DNA of 64,000 nucleotides from an uncultured Gemmiger sp. (lineage in GTDB: Bacteria > Bacillota > Clostridia > Oscillospirales > Ruminococcaceae): contig NZ_CAKTFU010000004.1 of assembly GCF_934561205.1 (NCBI RefSeq), forward strand, positions 124,001-188,000, written 5' to 3'. Shown here one piece after another: positions 47,915 through 57,624 of the stretch. Within the stretch, counting starts at the first letter, position 1; each line of letters starts with the position of its first letter. Under the pieces are notes generated by a model. It searched no databases, was not told the DNA's origin, and saw nothing but the letters and a program-made list of their open reading frames with translations. A program made the translations under genes and the position numbers.

Positions 47915-48029
47915 AAAAAAGCTCTAACCCGGGCGGAACATTGCGCTGCCGTCAGGGATAGAGCCGTAAGAACAATGCTGGGGCAATACCGCACAGCGCC
48001 CGCCCAAAACGGTTACAGACACGGTTTGG
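47915..48029 (-). promoter_or_regulatory. Structured leader with mutually exclusive hairpins before the rRNA methyltransferase gene
   Basis: On the minus strand: a first hairpin CCAAA..CG/CG..TTTGG (48029-48022 with 48011-48004); then GGGCGG (48005-48000) and GCGCTG (47999-47994) able to pair with CCGCCC (47936-47931) and CAGCGC (47948-47943); then a competing terminator GCTCTA-CCC-CGG/CCG-GGG-TAGAGC, ordered on the other strand, spanning 47964-47921, followed by six T (47920-47915). The two pairings share bases and exclude each other, as in attenuators. No known riboswitch class matched. Confidence 0.6.
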
Positions 48030-48042
48030 TATAGCCATTTCT

Positions 48043-48507
48043 TTAGCCGCGGCGGCGGGAATACCCGCCCCGATGGTTTTCGGTAACGCGCTTGAGGTCG
48101 GCAATTTTTTCCTCGCTGCGGGACTTGTAGCGGGCCATCATATCCTCAAAGCTCATATCACCCTGCGGGGCAGCAGGCTTGGGCTGCCATACGCGGGGCT
48201 TTTCTTCGCGCTTGGGGCGCGGTGCCTGTGCAGGGCGGCTGCCGCCCTGCGGACGGGGTGCGCGCTCCGGCGCGGGCTGCGTGCGCTTAATGGACAGTGC
48301 GATCTTGCCGTCCGGTGCGATGGTAAGTACCTTGACGGAGACCGTCTGGCCCTCGCTCAACACGGTGGAAAGATCCTGCACAAATTCGTAGGAAACCTCG
48401 GAAATGTGCACCAGACCGTTCTTGCCTTCCGGCAAGGCGACGAATGCGCCAAAAGGCTTGATGCCGGTTACTTTACCCTCTACAATATCCCCAACTTGTA
48501 ATGCCAA
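48043..48507 (-). CDS. S1-domain RNA-binding protein (YabR type)
   Basis: A 154-residue protein with one S1 domain (about 2-72: LQVGDIVEGKVTGIKPFGAF, HISEVSYEFV) and a long basic, Pro/Arg-rich tail ending in RRRG. It corresponds by position to yabR after divIC in Bacillus. TTG at 48507 is preferred since AAGGGG lies 9 bases upstream and the protein then begins right at the S1 fold. Likely role is RNA or ribosome binding; partners unknown. Confidence 0.85.
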   Translation of the reverse strand: MALQVGDIVEGKVTGIKPFGAFVALPEGKNGLVHISEVSYEFVQDLSTVLSEGQTVSVKVLTIAPDGKIALSIKRTQPAPERAPRPQGGSRPAQAPRPKREEKPRVWQPKPAAPQGDMSFEDMMARYKSRSEEKIADLKRVTENHRGGYSRRRG

Positions 48508-48594
48508 ACTCAGATACCCCTTTTTCTTTTGTAATAGATGTTTCGATATATGTTCAGCCCTGCTGCCGCAACAGCGCAGAGGCAAAACCCGAAA

Positions 48595-48882
48595 TTATTT
48601 GCCGCTGATATCAATAAACACGCGCTCGTTGGGCTTGGCATAGCCCTGCTCGCGGGCGTAGCGCTCAATAATGGCGTCCTCGCCCTGCTCCAGCGTGCTG
48701 GACAACTCGGCGTTTTCGGTCAGCTGGGTGGTCAACTGGGTCTGAACGCCGGCCAGCTCCTGCTGTTTGGAGCCGATGGCGACCTGACAGTTGATCAGCG
48801 TCATAAACAGATACCCGCACAAGACCACAAAGGCCAGCGGGAGCAGCCGAACCGGAAGCGGCCCGTGACGTTTCTTATACAT
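48595..48882 (-). CDS. divIC: Septum formation initiator DivIC/FtsB family
   Basis: A 95-residue bitopic protein of the divisome: basic N-terminus, one membrane span (about 12-30), a coiled coil (about 38-65) and the C-terminal EQGYAKPNERVF motif typical of DivIC/FtsB. It would bridge FtsL and FtsQ/DivIB outside the membrane. A promoter inside the end of yabQ drives it, so it can be expressed in vegetative cells while yabPQ are sporulation-linked. Confidence 0.9.
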   Translation of the reverse strand: MYKKRHGPLPVRLLPLAFVVLCGYLFMTLINCQVAIGSKQQELAGVQTQLTTQLTENAELSSTLEQGEDAIIERYAREQGYAKPNERVFIDISGK

Positions 48883-48929
48883 AACAGACAGCCCCCTTTT
48901 CCCGAAAAATAAAAATCTGTTCAGATGTT

Positions 48930-49406
48930 CTAATTATATAATATCTTAGTCGGATTTTGCAACTGCTTTTTTCCGGTTTTTTGCGGTTTTCGGCACTTTT
49001 TTGAAAGAAAATGGAAAATTTTCTGCTGCTGCAATTTCATTTCAGCCGAAATCGGGGCAAAAAGCAGCCGATGCAGCAGCTGCAGCGGCTGCAAGGTAAG
49101 CTGAGCCAGGCGGCTTACCACGCTGTGCACAACGGGCACAGCGGCAATGTACCAGCACACCGCTCCCAAAAGAACCGCCAGGCTCATGTACCAGCGGGTC
49201 GAGCCGGTGGCGCTGCTGCCTGCCGAGAACCCGGCCACCAAAACAGCTGCCGCGGCAAAGGCCAGCATATCCCCCGCAAGATCCCGCAGTTTTCCCCGAC
49301 CCAGGGCCAGGGAAAGCCCATCGCGACCGGCCCCCAAAAGACAGCCGATACCCAGACACCATAAAACATCGCCGAGAACGGCGCAAACCGACGCAGAGGC
49401 TGTCAT
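48930..49406 (-). CDS. yabQ: Spore cortex protein YabQ
   Basis: A 158-residue protein with four hydrophobic segments (about 5-25, 40-62, 68-90 and a weaker one near 95-108) and a basic C-terminal tail, in the layout and position of YabQ, an outer-forespore-membrane protein needed for spore cortex. Its ATG overlaps the yabP stop (TGATG). The 3' end carries the divIC promoter. Confidence 0.82.
   Translation of the reverse strand: MTASASVCAVLGDVLWCLGIGCLLGAGRDGLSLALGRGKLRDLAGDMLAFAAAAVLVAGFSAGSSATGSTRWYMSLAVLLGAVCWYIAAVPVVHSVVSRLAQLTLQPLQLLHRLLFAPISAEMKLQQQKIFHFLSKKCRKPQKTGKKQLQNPTKILYN
48933..48962 (-). promoter_or_regulatory. Sigma-A promoter for divIC
   Basis: On the minus strand TTGCAA (48962-48957), an 18-base spacer and TATAAT (48938-48933), lying within the last codons of yabQ. 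Confidence 0.75.
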
Positions 49407-49711
49407 CAGCGAAACAGCCGTGCCAGCAGCCCGCCGGAGGATTGGCGGTTTTCGGCATATTGCAGAAATTCGATCGTGCCGCTGATCTGCACCTGCCCGC
49501 TTTGCAGCGAAAGCTCGCTGACCTGCAGCTCCTGCCCGCCCACGGTCAGGGTGCCCAGGGCCGTTTCCAGCACGGCACCGTTCTCATCGCAGCTTACGAT
49601 GCGTCCGACTCCCGTTACAGCCAACTGGCGGCGGTCCTTTAAGGCCAGGCTGTGGCCCTGCGGCGCGGGGTGTCTGTTTTCATGAATAGCGGTATCGGCA
49701 GTTTCCGGCAT
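49406..49711 (-). CDS. yabP: Sporulation protein YabP
   Basis: A 101-residue soluble protein with the YabP fold pattern: HSLALKDRRQLAVTGV, ETALGTLTVGGQELQVSELSL and a C-terminal AENRQSSGGLLARLFR-like end (SGGLLARLF). It is required for spore coat or cortex assembly in Bacillus. AAGGGGAG precedes ATG and a sigma-E-like promoter lies upstream. Confidence 0.85.
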   Translation of the reverse strand: MPETADTAIHENRHPAPQGHSLALKDRRQLAVTGVGRIVSCDENGAVLETALGTLTVGGQELQVSELSLQSGQVQISGTIEFLQYAENRQSSGGLLARLFR

Positions 49712-49748
49712 GGCGTTGTACTCCCCTTTTCACTGGCAATCTACCGTT

Positions 49749-49778
49749 ACTATATGCAAGGGGCACGGCGGTTATGAC
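49749..49778 (-). promoter_or_regulatory. Possible sigma-E promoter for yabPQ
   Basis: On the minus strand GTCATAAC (49778-49771), 14 bases, CATATAGT (49756-49749), resembling the mother-cell sigma-E consensus. yabP and yabQ are sigma-E genes in Bacillus. Confidence 0.4.
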
Positions 49779-49794
49779 AGTGCCGCAACAAAAA

Positions 49795-50034
49795 TCAAAG
49801 AACCTCAAACAGCTCACGCGCCACGTCCTTGCCCTTGGGCTCCTCAACGGACAGAACGCGTACCTTGATGGGGCGGTTGCCGAAGGTGACTTCGATGATG
49901 TCGCCCACCTTAACGGCATAGCTGGCCTTGGCGGGCTTGTCGTTTACCAGCACACGGCCGGCGTCGGCAACCTCGTTGGCAAGAGTGCGCCGCTTGATCA
50001 GGCGGCTGACTTTTAAGTATTTATCCAGGCGCAT
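49795..50034 (-). CDS. rqcP: S4-domain ribosome rescue factor RqcP
   Basis: A 79-residue S4-domain protein (RLDKYLKVSRLIKRRTLANE, split here as RLDKYLKVSRL and RRTLANE) corresponding to YabO/RqcP, which works with RqcH in alanine tailing of stalled nascent chains on 50S subunits. Position between hup and yabP is as in Bacillus yabO. AAAGG precedes ATG. Confidence 0.9.
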   Translation of the reverse strand: MRLDKYLKVSRLIKRRTLANEVADAGRVLVNDKPAKASYAVKVGDIIEVTFGNRPIKVRVLSVEEPKGKDVARELFEVL

Positions 50035-50061
50035 ACAATATAACCTTTCTGTGTGATATCA

Positions 50062-50096
50062 CAAAGCCGCCCCGTCGCAAGGGTGCGGCGGGGCGG
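50062..50096 (-). terminator. Possible weak terminator after hup
   Basis: On the minus strand CCGCCCCG pairs with CGGGGCGG (50096-50089 with 50074-50067), 8 bases, followed by only CTTTGTG. It may lower readthrough into rqcP. Confidence 0.45.
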
Positions 50097-50115
50097 TACA
50101 GCCTTTATGAAGTGA

Positions 50116-50388
50116 TTACTGAACGCTGTCCTTCAGAGCCTTGCCGGCCTTGAAAGCGGGCAGCTTGGATGCAGGGATGGTGATCTCGGCACCGGTCTGG
50201 GGGTTGCGGCCGTTGCGGGCGGGACGCTCGCGGACTTCAAAAGTACCAAAGCCGACCAGCGTGACCTTGTCACCGGACTTCAAAGCGTTGGTGATGGCGT
50301 TCAGGGCGCTGTTGACAGCAGCCTCGGCATCCTTCTTGGTCAGATTGGCGTCGGCGGCAACAGCGGAAATCAGTTCTACTTTCGTCAT
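50116..50388 (-). CDS. hup: HU-family DNA-binding protein
   Basis: A 90-residue nucleoid protein with the HU signature: the beta-arm segment [21 protein letters not shown] and C-terminal FKAGKALKD. It binds and bends DNA as a dimer. GGAGGTATAAT precedes ATG; the TATAAT there is too close to be a promoter. It lies in the mazG transcript. Confidence 0.96.
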   Translation of the reverse strand: MTKVELISAVAADANLTKKDAEAAVNSALNAITNALKSGDKVTLVGFGTFEVRERPARNGRNPQTGAEITIPASKLPAFKAGKALKDSVQ

Positions 50389-50481
50389 AATATTATACCT
50401 CCAATGAATTTATGGGCGGCACCGCACCATTGTGTCTGCCGATGCGGTGTGCCTATGGACAAAAAGCGGCGTTCAGCGGTT

Positions 50482-51171
50482 TTACGGCTGTTCCGCCTCT
50501 TGGCAAGAAGTAGGCTGCGCAGTAAACTGCGCATTGCGGCGCTGCAATGCCTGTTCGGGGTCTACCCCCAGGCTGCGCGCCAGGGCGACGGCGGCAAAGA
50601 GCATCTGCCCTACGGCAGCCTCTTTTTCGGCATCGTCACAAAGCTGGGCAGCCTTTGCGGCTGCGGCCACGGTATCAGCCCCGGCCTGTACGGTCACGCC
50701 GCCGCGCGCTGCGCGCTTTTGCAGCTTGGCAGCGCGCATCAAAGCGGGCAGTGCCAAGGGCACACTTTCCAAATCGTCCTGTAAGGTTACGCGGCCCTTT
50801 TCTATATTTTTGAGCGTATCCCAGTCTTTTATGCTCTGCGCACCCAGAAAAATATGCGGGTGGCGGTCGATGAGCTTGCGGCAAACACCGTCACACACCT
50901 GCGCAAAGTTGAAATGCCCCTGCTCGTTCTCCATCTGGGCGTGGAACACGACCTGCATCAGCACATCGCCCAGTTCCTCGCACATCAGTTCGGGGTCGTT
51001 CAGGTCAATGGCATCAACGGCCTCGTAGGCCTCCTCCAGAAAATTCATGCGGATGGAGGTGTGCGTTTGTACCTTGTCCCAGGGGCAGCCCTTTTCGGGG
51101 TCGCGCAGCAGCGCGATGATGGCGGCCAGATCCTCGGCCGTGTAGTGTGATTTTTCGGGGTAAGCACTCAT
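50482..51171 (-). CDS. mazG: Nucleoside triphosphate pyrophosphohydrolase MazG
   Basis: Hydrolyses (d)NTPs to monophosphates, clearing aberrant nucleotides. The 229-residue protein has the metal-binding ExxE...EExxD pattern (E46-E47, E50, E65-E66, D69 within FLEEAYEAVD and EELGDVL) and a second, more diverged helical half (about 115-229). It is somewhat shorter than E. coli MazG. It heads the mazG-hup-rqcP block from a promoter at 51209-51236. Confidence 0.92.
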   Translation of the reverse strand: MSAYPEKSHYTAEDLAAIIALLRDPEKGCPWDKVQTHTSIRMNFLEEAYEAVDAIDLNDPELMCEELGDVLMQVVFHAQMENEQGHFNFAQVCDGVCRKLIDRHPHIFLGAQSIKDWDTLKNIEKGRVTLQDDLESVPLALPALMRAAKLQKRAARGGVTVQAGADTVAAAAKAAQLCDDAEKEAAVGQMLFAAVALARSLGVDPEQALQRRNAQFTAQPTSCQEAEQP

Positions 51172-51208
51172 AAGTCACCGATAAGGCGCGGCAAAAGCAA
51201 CACGCAAC

Positions 51209-51236
51209 ATTTTACTCTCAAATTGGAATTTGTCAA
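51209..51236 (-). promoter_or_regulatory. Sigma-A promoter for mazG-hup
   Basis: On the minus strand consensus TTGACA (51236-51231), a 16-base spacer and TAAAAT (51214-51209). Confidence 0.8.
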
Positions 51237-51245
51237 GCGTTACAT

Positions 51246-51297
51246 AAAATACGGCAGCTGCGTCGGGGGAAAACCCACAAAAAACGGACGCAACTGC
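51246..51297 (-). terminator. Possible terminator of the zinc-ribbon gene
   Basis: GCAGTTGCGTC (51297-51287) pairs with GACGCAGCTGC (51264-51254) with one mismatch; the loop has a small GGG/CCC hairpin, and CGTATTTT follows on the minus strand. Confidence 0.5.
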
Positions 51298-51335
51298 GCG
51301 TAATTTTACAAAACCTGACGAAAAAGTTTTACAAT

Positions 51336-51800
51336 TTACAGCTGCGCGCCGCAGTGGTTGCAGAACAGCGCATCAGCGTCCACCTCAGCGTGGCAGACGG
51401 GGCAGATCTTGGTTTCGCCGCGCAGCTTAACGGGCTCCTCCTCGATCTCCTCCTCAGGTTCCTCACTGACAACAGGCTCCTCCGTCTCGGCAGTCTCCTG
51501 GGCCTCCGCCTCGGCGCGCTCCTCGGGGGTCATGCTGGCCTTGATGTCCTCAATGGCCTTTTCGACCTCTGCCACGGCGGCGATATACTTGTCGACCAGC
51601 GGCTGGTTCTCCTCGCCGGCCTTGTGCAGGCTGTACACCAGCGCACCCAGCTGACGCTGTGCCTTGGACAGACGTGCCTGCTGGTTCAGCAGTTCCAGCT
51701 GGTTCTTGCCCTTGTCGGCCAGATCCTGGGCGGCCTTTTTGGCGGTATCAACAAATTGAAGGCTCTGCTCTTTCAGCATTTCGATATCGATCTCGAACAT
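51336..51800 (-). CDS. Coiled-coil protein with C-terminal zinc ribbon
   Basis: A 154-residue protein: helical N-terminus (about 1-95, rich in Gln, Lys, Ala; coiled coil likely), an acidic Glu-rich linker (about 96-125) and a C-terminal zinc ribbon with CPVC and CNHC. No function is known. Layout suggests a scaffold or adaptor. It has its own promoter and probably its own terminator, so it is a single-gene unit. Confidence 0.8.
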   Translation of the reverse strand: MFEIDIEMLKEQSLQFVDTAKKAAQDLADKGKNQLELLNQQARLSKAQRQLGALVYSLHKAGEENQPLVDKYIAAVAEVEKAIEDIKASMTPEERAEAEAQETAETEEPVVSEEPEEEIEEEPVKLRGETKICPVCHAEVDADALFCNHCGAQL

Positions 51801-51876
51801 AAGGAAACACCTCTTTCACGTTTTTACAAACATCTGGCACAGACACAACGCCGATGCCGTACCGTATCTACCTAAC

Positions 51877-51905
51877 ATTATAGACTGTTTTTGCAGGTTA
51901 TGCAA
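51877..51905 (-). promoter_or_regulatory. Sigma-A promoter for the zinc-ribbon gene
   Basis: On the minus strand TTGCAT (51905-51900), a 17-base spacer and consensus TATAAT (51882-51877). Confidence 0.85.
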
Positions 51906-51923
51906 CGATGAATTTGTATATTT

Positions 51924-52877
51924 TTAGTGAATTGTGCTGTTTTCGCTGCACTTTGTGCCGATAAATTCCCGCAGCAGGCTGTCTTGCGGCACCAACTCGG
52001 CCGGCAGCGCCGGAAACAGCGCAAAACGGGATTTCAATGCCTCCAGTTTTCGGCGCTGGGCGGGGGTCATGTCGGCATCGGGCTGCACCTCGGCCAGCAG
52101 GGTGTTCCACAGGCAGACCTCATAGCTGTGGGCGGTGTCCAGCAGCAGGTTGGCACGGGGCTTGAAGGGCCGAATATACAGGTCCTCACCGTCACAGACG
52201 CGGTCCCACATCCCCAGGGTGAAGGACGCCTCGTGCCCGCGGAACAGTGCGTCCCGCACGATGCGGCGCGCAAGGCGGATATCCCGCGTGGCCAGGCAGC
52301 GGCTGCCGTCGGTGTCGGCGTATTCCTCGCGCAGACCGGCATACAGGTACAAAACGGCGTTGTCCGGCAGGGCGGCGGTCAGGGCAGGGTTCAAGGCGTG
52401 CAGCCCCTCAATGATGGCTACGCCGCCTCGGCAATCCACCGTTTGCAGCCCGGCGGGCTGCTGGATGTGAAAATCAAACACCGGCGACTGGCAAACGCCC
52501 TTTTGGTACAAGTCCCGCAGGCAGTCCTGCAGTACGGGGATATCCAGGGATTCCAGCCGTTCATAGTCATCGCTGCCGTCGGGATTTTTGGGGTAGCGCC
52601 CTGCGCCGACAAAAAAGTCATCCAGGCTCAAAACGGCGGCGGGGCAGTTTTCGGCGCGCAGCAGGGCGGCCAATTTATGGGCAGACGTTGTTTTTCCGGC
52701 AGCCGAAGCCCCGGTCAGCATGATGATGCGGCGCTTGCTTTGCAGTACTTCCTGCACGATCAGATCCAGTTGGTCGTGATATTGCCGTTCGCTGATCTCG
52801 GCAAAGGGCTGCGGCTGCGTGGCCGCTAAGGAAATCAGCTCACGGCCTACAAATCTCTTGCGGTGTGTAACGTGCAT
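51924..52877 (-). CDS. Uridine kinase-like P-loop nucleoside kinase
   Basis: A 317-residue P-loop kinase with Walker A GASAAGKTTS (near 56), LSLDDFF and the GGVAIIEGLHALN segment typical of uridine kinase/phosphoribulokinase folds. The first 45 residues are an extra helical region. ATG at 52877, with GGAGGA 5 bases upstream, overlaps the hemZ stop by 38 bases, so the genes are coupled. Substrate is probably uridine or a related nucleoside, by family only. Confidence 0.82.
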   Translation of the reverse strand: MHVTHRKRFVGRELISLAATQPQPFAEISERQYHDQLDLIVQEVLQSKRRIIMLTGASAAGKTTSAHKLAALLRAENCPAAVLSLDDFFVGAGRYPKNPDGSDDYERLESLDIPVLQDCLRDLYQKGVCQSPVFDFHIQQPAGLQTVDCRGGVAIIEGLHALNPALTAALPDNAVLYLYAGLREEYADTDGSRCLATRDIRLARRIVRDALFRGHEASFTLGMWDRVCDGEDLYIRPFKPRANLLLDTAHSYEVCLWNTLLAEVQPDADMTPAQRRKLEALKSRFALFPALPAELVPQDSLLREFIGTKCSENSTIH

Positions 52878-54300
52878 AAAAATCCTCCACAGTCTGCTTG
52901 CGGGCAAGAACCTCGTCAAAGCGGTCGATGTACTCGGTGGGATATTTGAAGTTAAAGACGCGCTCGATCTTGCCGCGGCGTGCGCCGGGAATGACCAGCT
53001 TGGTGGAACCGCCGGCCCCGGCGGACAGGATGGAGTGTATCTCCTCCATAATATAGATGTTGTACAGGCAATCCCTGCCGGGCTTGGCCCAGCCGATATT
53101 TTCAAGGTTTTGCAGGGTGCCCTTCTGGCGGTACATATAATACGGGCGGTAGCCGGCGTCATACAGGGTGTCGCAGCAGCGAAGCATGGCCGATACATCA
53201 TCGTATGCGGCGGCGCGGTGCTCTACCACCAGGTCAGAGGCGCGCTTTAAGGTCAGCGTGTGCACGGTGATGTTTTCGGGGTTCAGCGCAATGGCCTGCT
53301 GCAGACTTTGTGCAAAGCCCTCGACTGTGTCACCGGGCAGACCCGCGATAAGATCCATGTTGATGTTGTCGTGCCCGGCGGCGCGTGCGGCGGCAAAGCA
53401 GTCGATGATATCGGCGGCAGTGTGGCGGCGGCCGATATTGCGCAGCACCTCGTCCGAGAAGGTCTGCGGGTTTATGGAAATGCGGGTGGCCCCGTATTGC
53501 TTGATGATGCGCAGCTTTTCGGCATCGGTGCAGTCGGGACGTCCGGCCTCCACCGTGTACTCGTCCAGGGCGGCAAGGTCAAACGTTGCGGCAATGTGGG
53601 ACATCAGCTGTTCAAGCTGCGCCGCTGAAAGGCTGGTGGGCGTTCCGCCGCCGATATAAAAGGTGCGGATGCGCAGCCCGCAGCGGTCTGCGGTCCGGCG
53701 GATGGCGGTAAGTTCCTCGCAGAGCTTATCGACATAGGGCTGTACCAGCGCGCGGGTAGCCTTGTCCCCCACGGTGCGGGAGACAAAGCTGCAATAGCTG
53801 CAGCGCGTGGGACAAAACGGGATACCTGCATACACGCTGCAATCCATCGGGTCGGCGGCGTCCAAAACGGGGCGCTGTAAATCGGCGATGGAAAGTGCCA
53901 GCCGGAACTTTTCCGGCGTGCAGGCGAAATGCTGCAAAAAGCGGTCGCGGATGGCATCCTCCTGCCAGCCCATGGCGCGTAAATCATGTATAATGCGTAC
54001 AGGGCGCACACCGGTCATCATGCCCCAAGGCGGCGTTCTTTTTGTGGCATCGCACAACAGTGTGTAAAGCGCGCGGCAAAGCGCGTACTCCGCGTCAGTG
54101 TCAGTATCGCGCAGAGCAGTGCGCCAGTACAGCCTTCCGTCCAGACGCAGCAGCGCAAAATCGGTTTTTTCATGGGAGCAGGCGGCCACAAAATCTCCGC
54201 TTTCCGGTATGGAATCGGTCTTGTCGGCGGTGGGGAAAAACAGCCGTGCCGTGTGCTCAGCTTCATATCCGGCGGCAGGACCGCACAAAAGGATCTGCAT
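52840..54300 (-). CDS. hemZ: HemZ-type radical SAM coproporphyrinogen dehydrogenase-like protein
   Basis: A 486-residue HemN-family radical SAM protein. The N-terminal region (about 1-145) is specific to HemZ, followed by the cluster motif CPTRCSYC (C163, C167, C170), the GGGTPTSL motif and a C-terminal HemN domain. HemZ is linked to anaerobic haem synthesis in Bacillus, but in anaerobes without haem it may serve another role. It lies downstream of the MBL gene in the conserved Clostridia order relA-dtd-MBL-hemZ. Confidence 0.9.
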   Translation of the reverse strand: MQILLCGPAAGYEAEHTARLFFPTADKTDSIPESGDFVAACSHEKTDFALLRLDGRLYWRTALRDTDTDAEYALCRALYTLLCDATKRTPPWGMMTGVRPVRIIHDLRAMGWQEDAIRDRFLQHFACTPEKFRLALSIADLQRPVLDAADPMDCSVYAGIPFCPTRCSYCSFVSRTVGDKATRALVQPYVDKLCEELTAIRRTADRCGLRIRTFYIGGGTPTSLSAAQLEQLMSHIAATFDLAALDEYTVEAGRPDCTDAEKLRIIKQYGATRISINPQTFSDEVLRNIGRRHTAADIIDCFAAARAAGHDNINMDLIAGLPGDTVEGFAQSLQQAIALNPENITVHTLTLKRASDLVVEHRAAAYDDVSAMLRCCDTLYDAGYRPYYMYRQKGTLQNLENIGWAKPGRDCLYNIYIMEEIHSILSAGAGGSTKLVIPGARRGKIERVFNFKYPTEYIDRFDEVLARKQTVEDFYARYTPQEICRP

Positions 54301-54314
54301 ACAGGGGCCTCCTC

Positions 54315-54929
54315 TTAATACATGGGGTACATTCCTTCGGTCATAAAGGGGTTGGAACGGCGTTCCAGCCCCAGGGTGGAAGATTCCCCGTGACCGGGCA
54401 GCACCTGCGCGTCATCGCGCAGGTCGGATTCTGCCAGCCTGGACAGGCTCTGCTGCATCCGGATACCGCTGCCGCCGGGCATATCGGTGCGCCCGCAGCT
54501 GCCTGCAAACAGCGTGTCGCCGCAGAACAGCAGTTTGCCCAGCGCCAGCACCACACTGCCGGGGGTATGGCCAGGGGTATGGTAAACGGTAAAGGTCAGT
54601 TCATCGATGGCAAGGCTGCCCGAAACAGGCCATGCCTCGTCGATGTCACTTCTTTTCAGCGGATACAAATCGTTGCCCAACGCATCGGCAGGGTCCAGAT
54701 AGACCTTGCAGCCGGTCTCGCGCCGCAGGGCGGCAACAGCCCCCACATGGTCATAATGCCCATGCGTCAGCAGAATATGCGTAAGGGTCGCACCCTGCTC
54801 CGCCAGTGCCTTCTTGTAGGTTTCCGGCTCGGCAGCGGCATCGATCAATATGCCGTGCTTTTGGTCGGTCACAAGCAAAAATGTGTTGGTATACAGCGGT
54901 GCTGCGCCTAAAATGTGCGTAACCTTCAT
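54315..54929 (-). CDS. MBL-fold metallo-hydrolase (glyoxalase II-like)
   Basis: A 204-residue metallo-beta-lactamase-fold hydrolase with the two-metal motif THGHYDHVG (near 57-65), a further metal-ligand segment at HTPGHTPGS, and the GDTLFAGSCGR motif typical of glyoxalase II-like thioester hydrolases. ATG at 54929 follows AAAGGGGTGAG; an upstream in-frame ATG lies inside dtd. Substrate unknown. Confidence 0.88.
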   Translation of the reverse strand: MKVTHILGAAPLYTNTFLLVTDQKHGILIDAAAEPETYKKALAEQGATLTHILLTHGHYDHVGAVAALRRETGCKVYLDPADALGNDLYPLKRSDIDEAWPVSGSLAIDELTFTVYHTPGHTPGSVVLALGKLLFCGDTLFAGSCGRTDMPGGSGIRMQQSLSRLAESDLRDDAQVLPGHGESSTLGLERRSNPFMTEGMYPMY

Positions 54930-54936
54930 ACAATAC

Positions 54937-55395
54937 TCACCCCTTTTTCCAGTCATCGGTGTCGATGATGATGGTCACAGGCCCGTCGTTGACGAGCGAA
55001 ATCTGCATATCCGCCCCGAATTCCCCGTGCTGAACCTCCCGTAAGCCCTGCTTGCCGATTTCCCGTAAAAAGGCTTCGTAGCAAGGCTCTGCCAAATCGC
55101 CCTTGGCGGCGTGGCTGAAGCTGGGACGCTTGCCCTTGGCGGTATCGCTGTACAGCGTAAAGTTGGATACCACCAAGGCGGAGTAACCAAGCTCGACCGC
55201 GCTGCGGTTCAGCTTGCCGGCCTCGTCCTCAAAAATACGAAGATGCGCGCATTTTTCTGCCAGCTTGGGGATGATATCGGGGGTGTCGGTTTCCCGCACA
55301 CCCAGCAAAATGACCAGACCCGGCCCGATTTTGCGCGGCTCACCGCCGTTTACGACGACGCTGGCCCCGCTTACCCGTTGAATTACGGTACGCAT
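54937..55395 (-). CDS. dtd: D-aminoacyl-tRNA deacylase
   Basis: Removes D-amino acids mischarged on tRNA. The 152-residue protein has the N-terminal MRTVIQRV, the active-site SNFTLYSDT (family SQFTL) and the gly-trans-pro-like NDGPVT motif. It follows relA by 27 bases, as in many Firmicutes, and precedes the MBL gene by 7. Confidence 0.95.
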   Translation of the reverse strand: MRTVIQRVSGASVVVNGGEPRKIGPGLVILLGVRETDTPDIIPKLAEKCAHLRIFEDEAGKLNRSAVELGYSALVVSNFTLYSDTAKGKRPSFSHAAKGDLAEPCYEAFLREIGKQGLREVQHGEFGADMQISLVNDGPVTIIIDTDDWKKG

Positions 55396-55422
55396 AGATA
55401 AAGTTCCTTTTCCAAAATGAAA

Positions 55423-57597
<2,175 letters not shown>

Positions 57598-57624
57598 AGA
57601 CAAAGCTCCCCTTTTTCGACGGAT

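Noticed and set aside
47895..48042. RNase P RNA (rnpB) before the YpsC-type gene
   Set aside because: Bacillus has rnpB there, but 148 bases is too short and the conserved P4 sequences are not present.
50392..50397. TATAAT as hup promoter
   Set aside because: It ends 4 bases from the hup ATG and overlaps the ribosome site; hup is more likely read from the mazG promoter.
50412..50450. Hairpin between mazG and hup as a terminator
   Set aside because: The stem is present but no T run follows on the minus strand, so mazG and hup are taken as one transcript.
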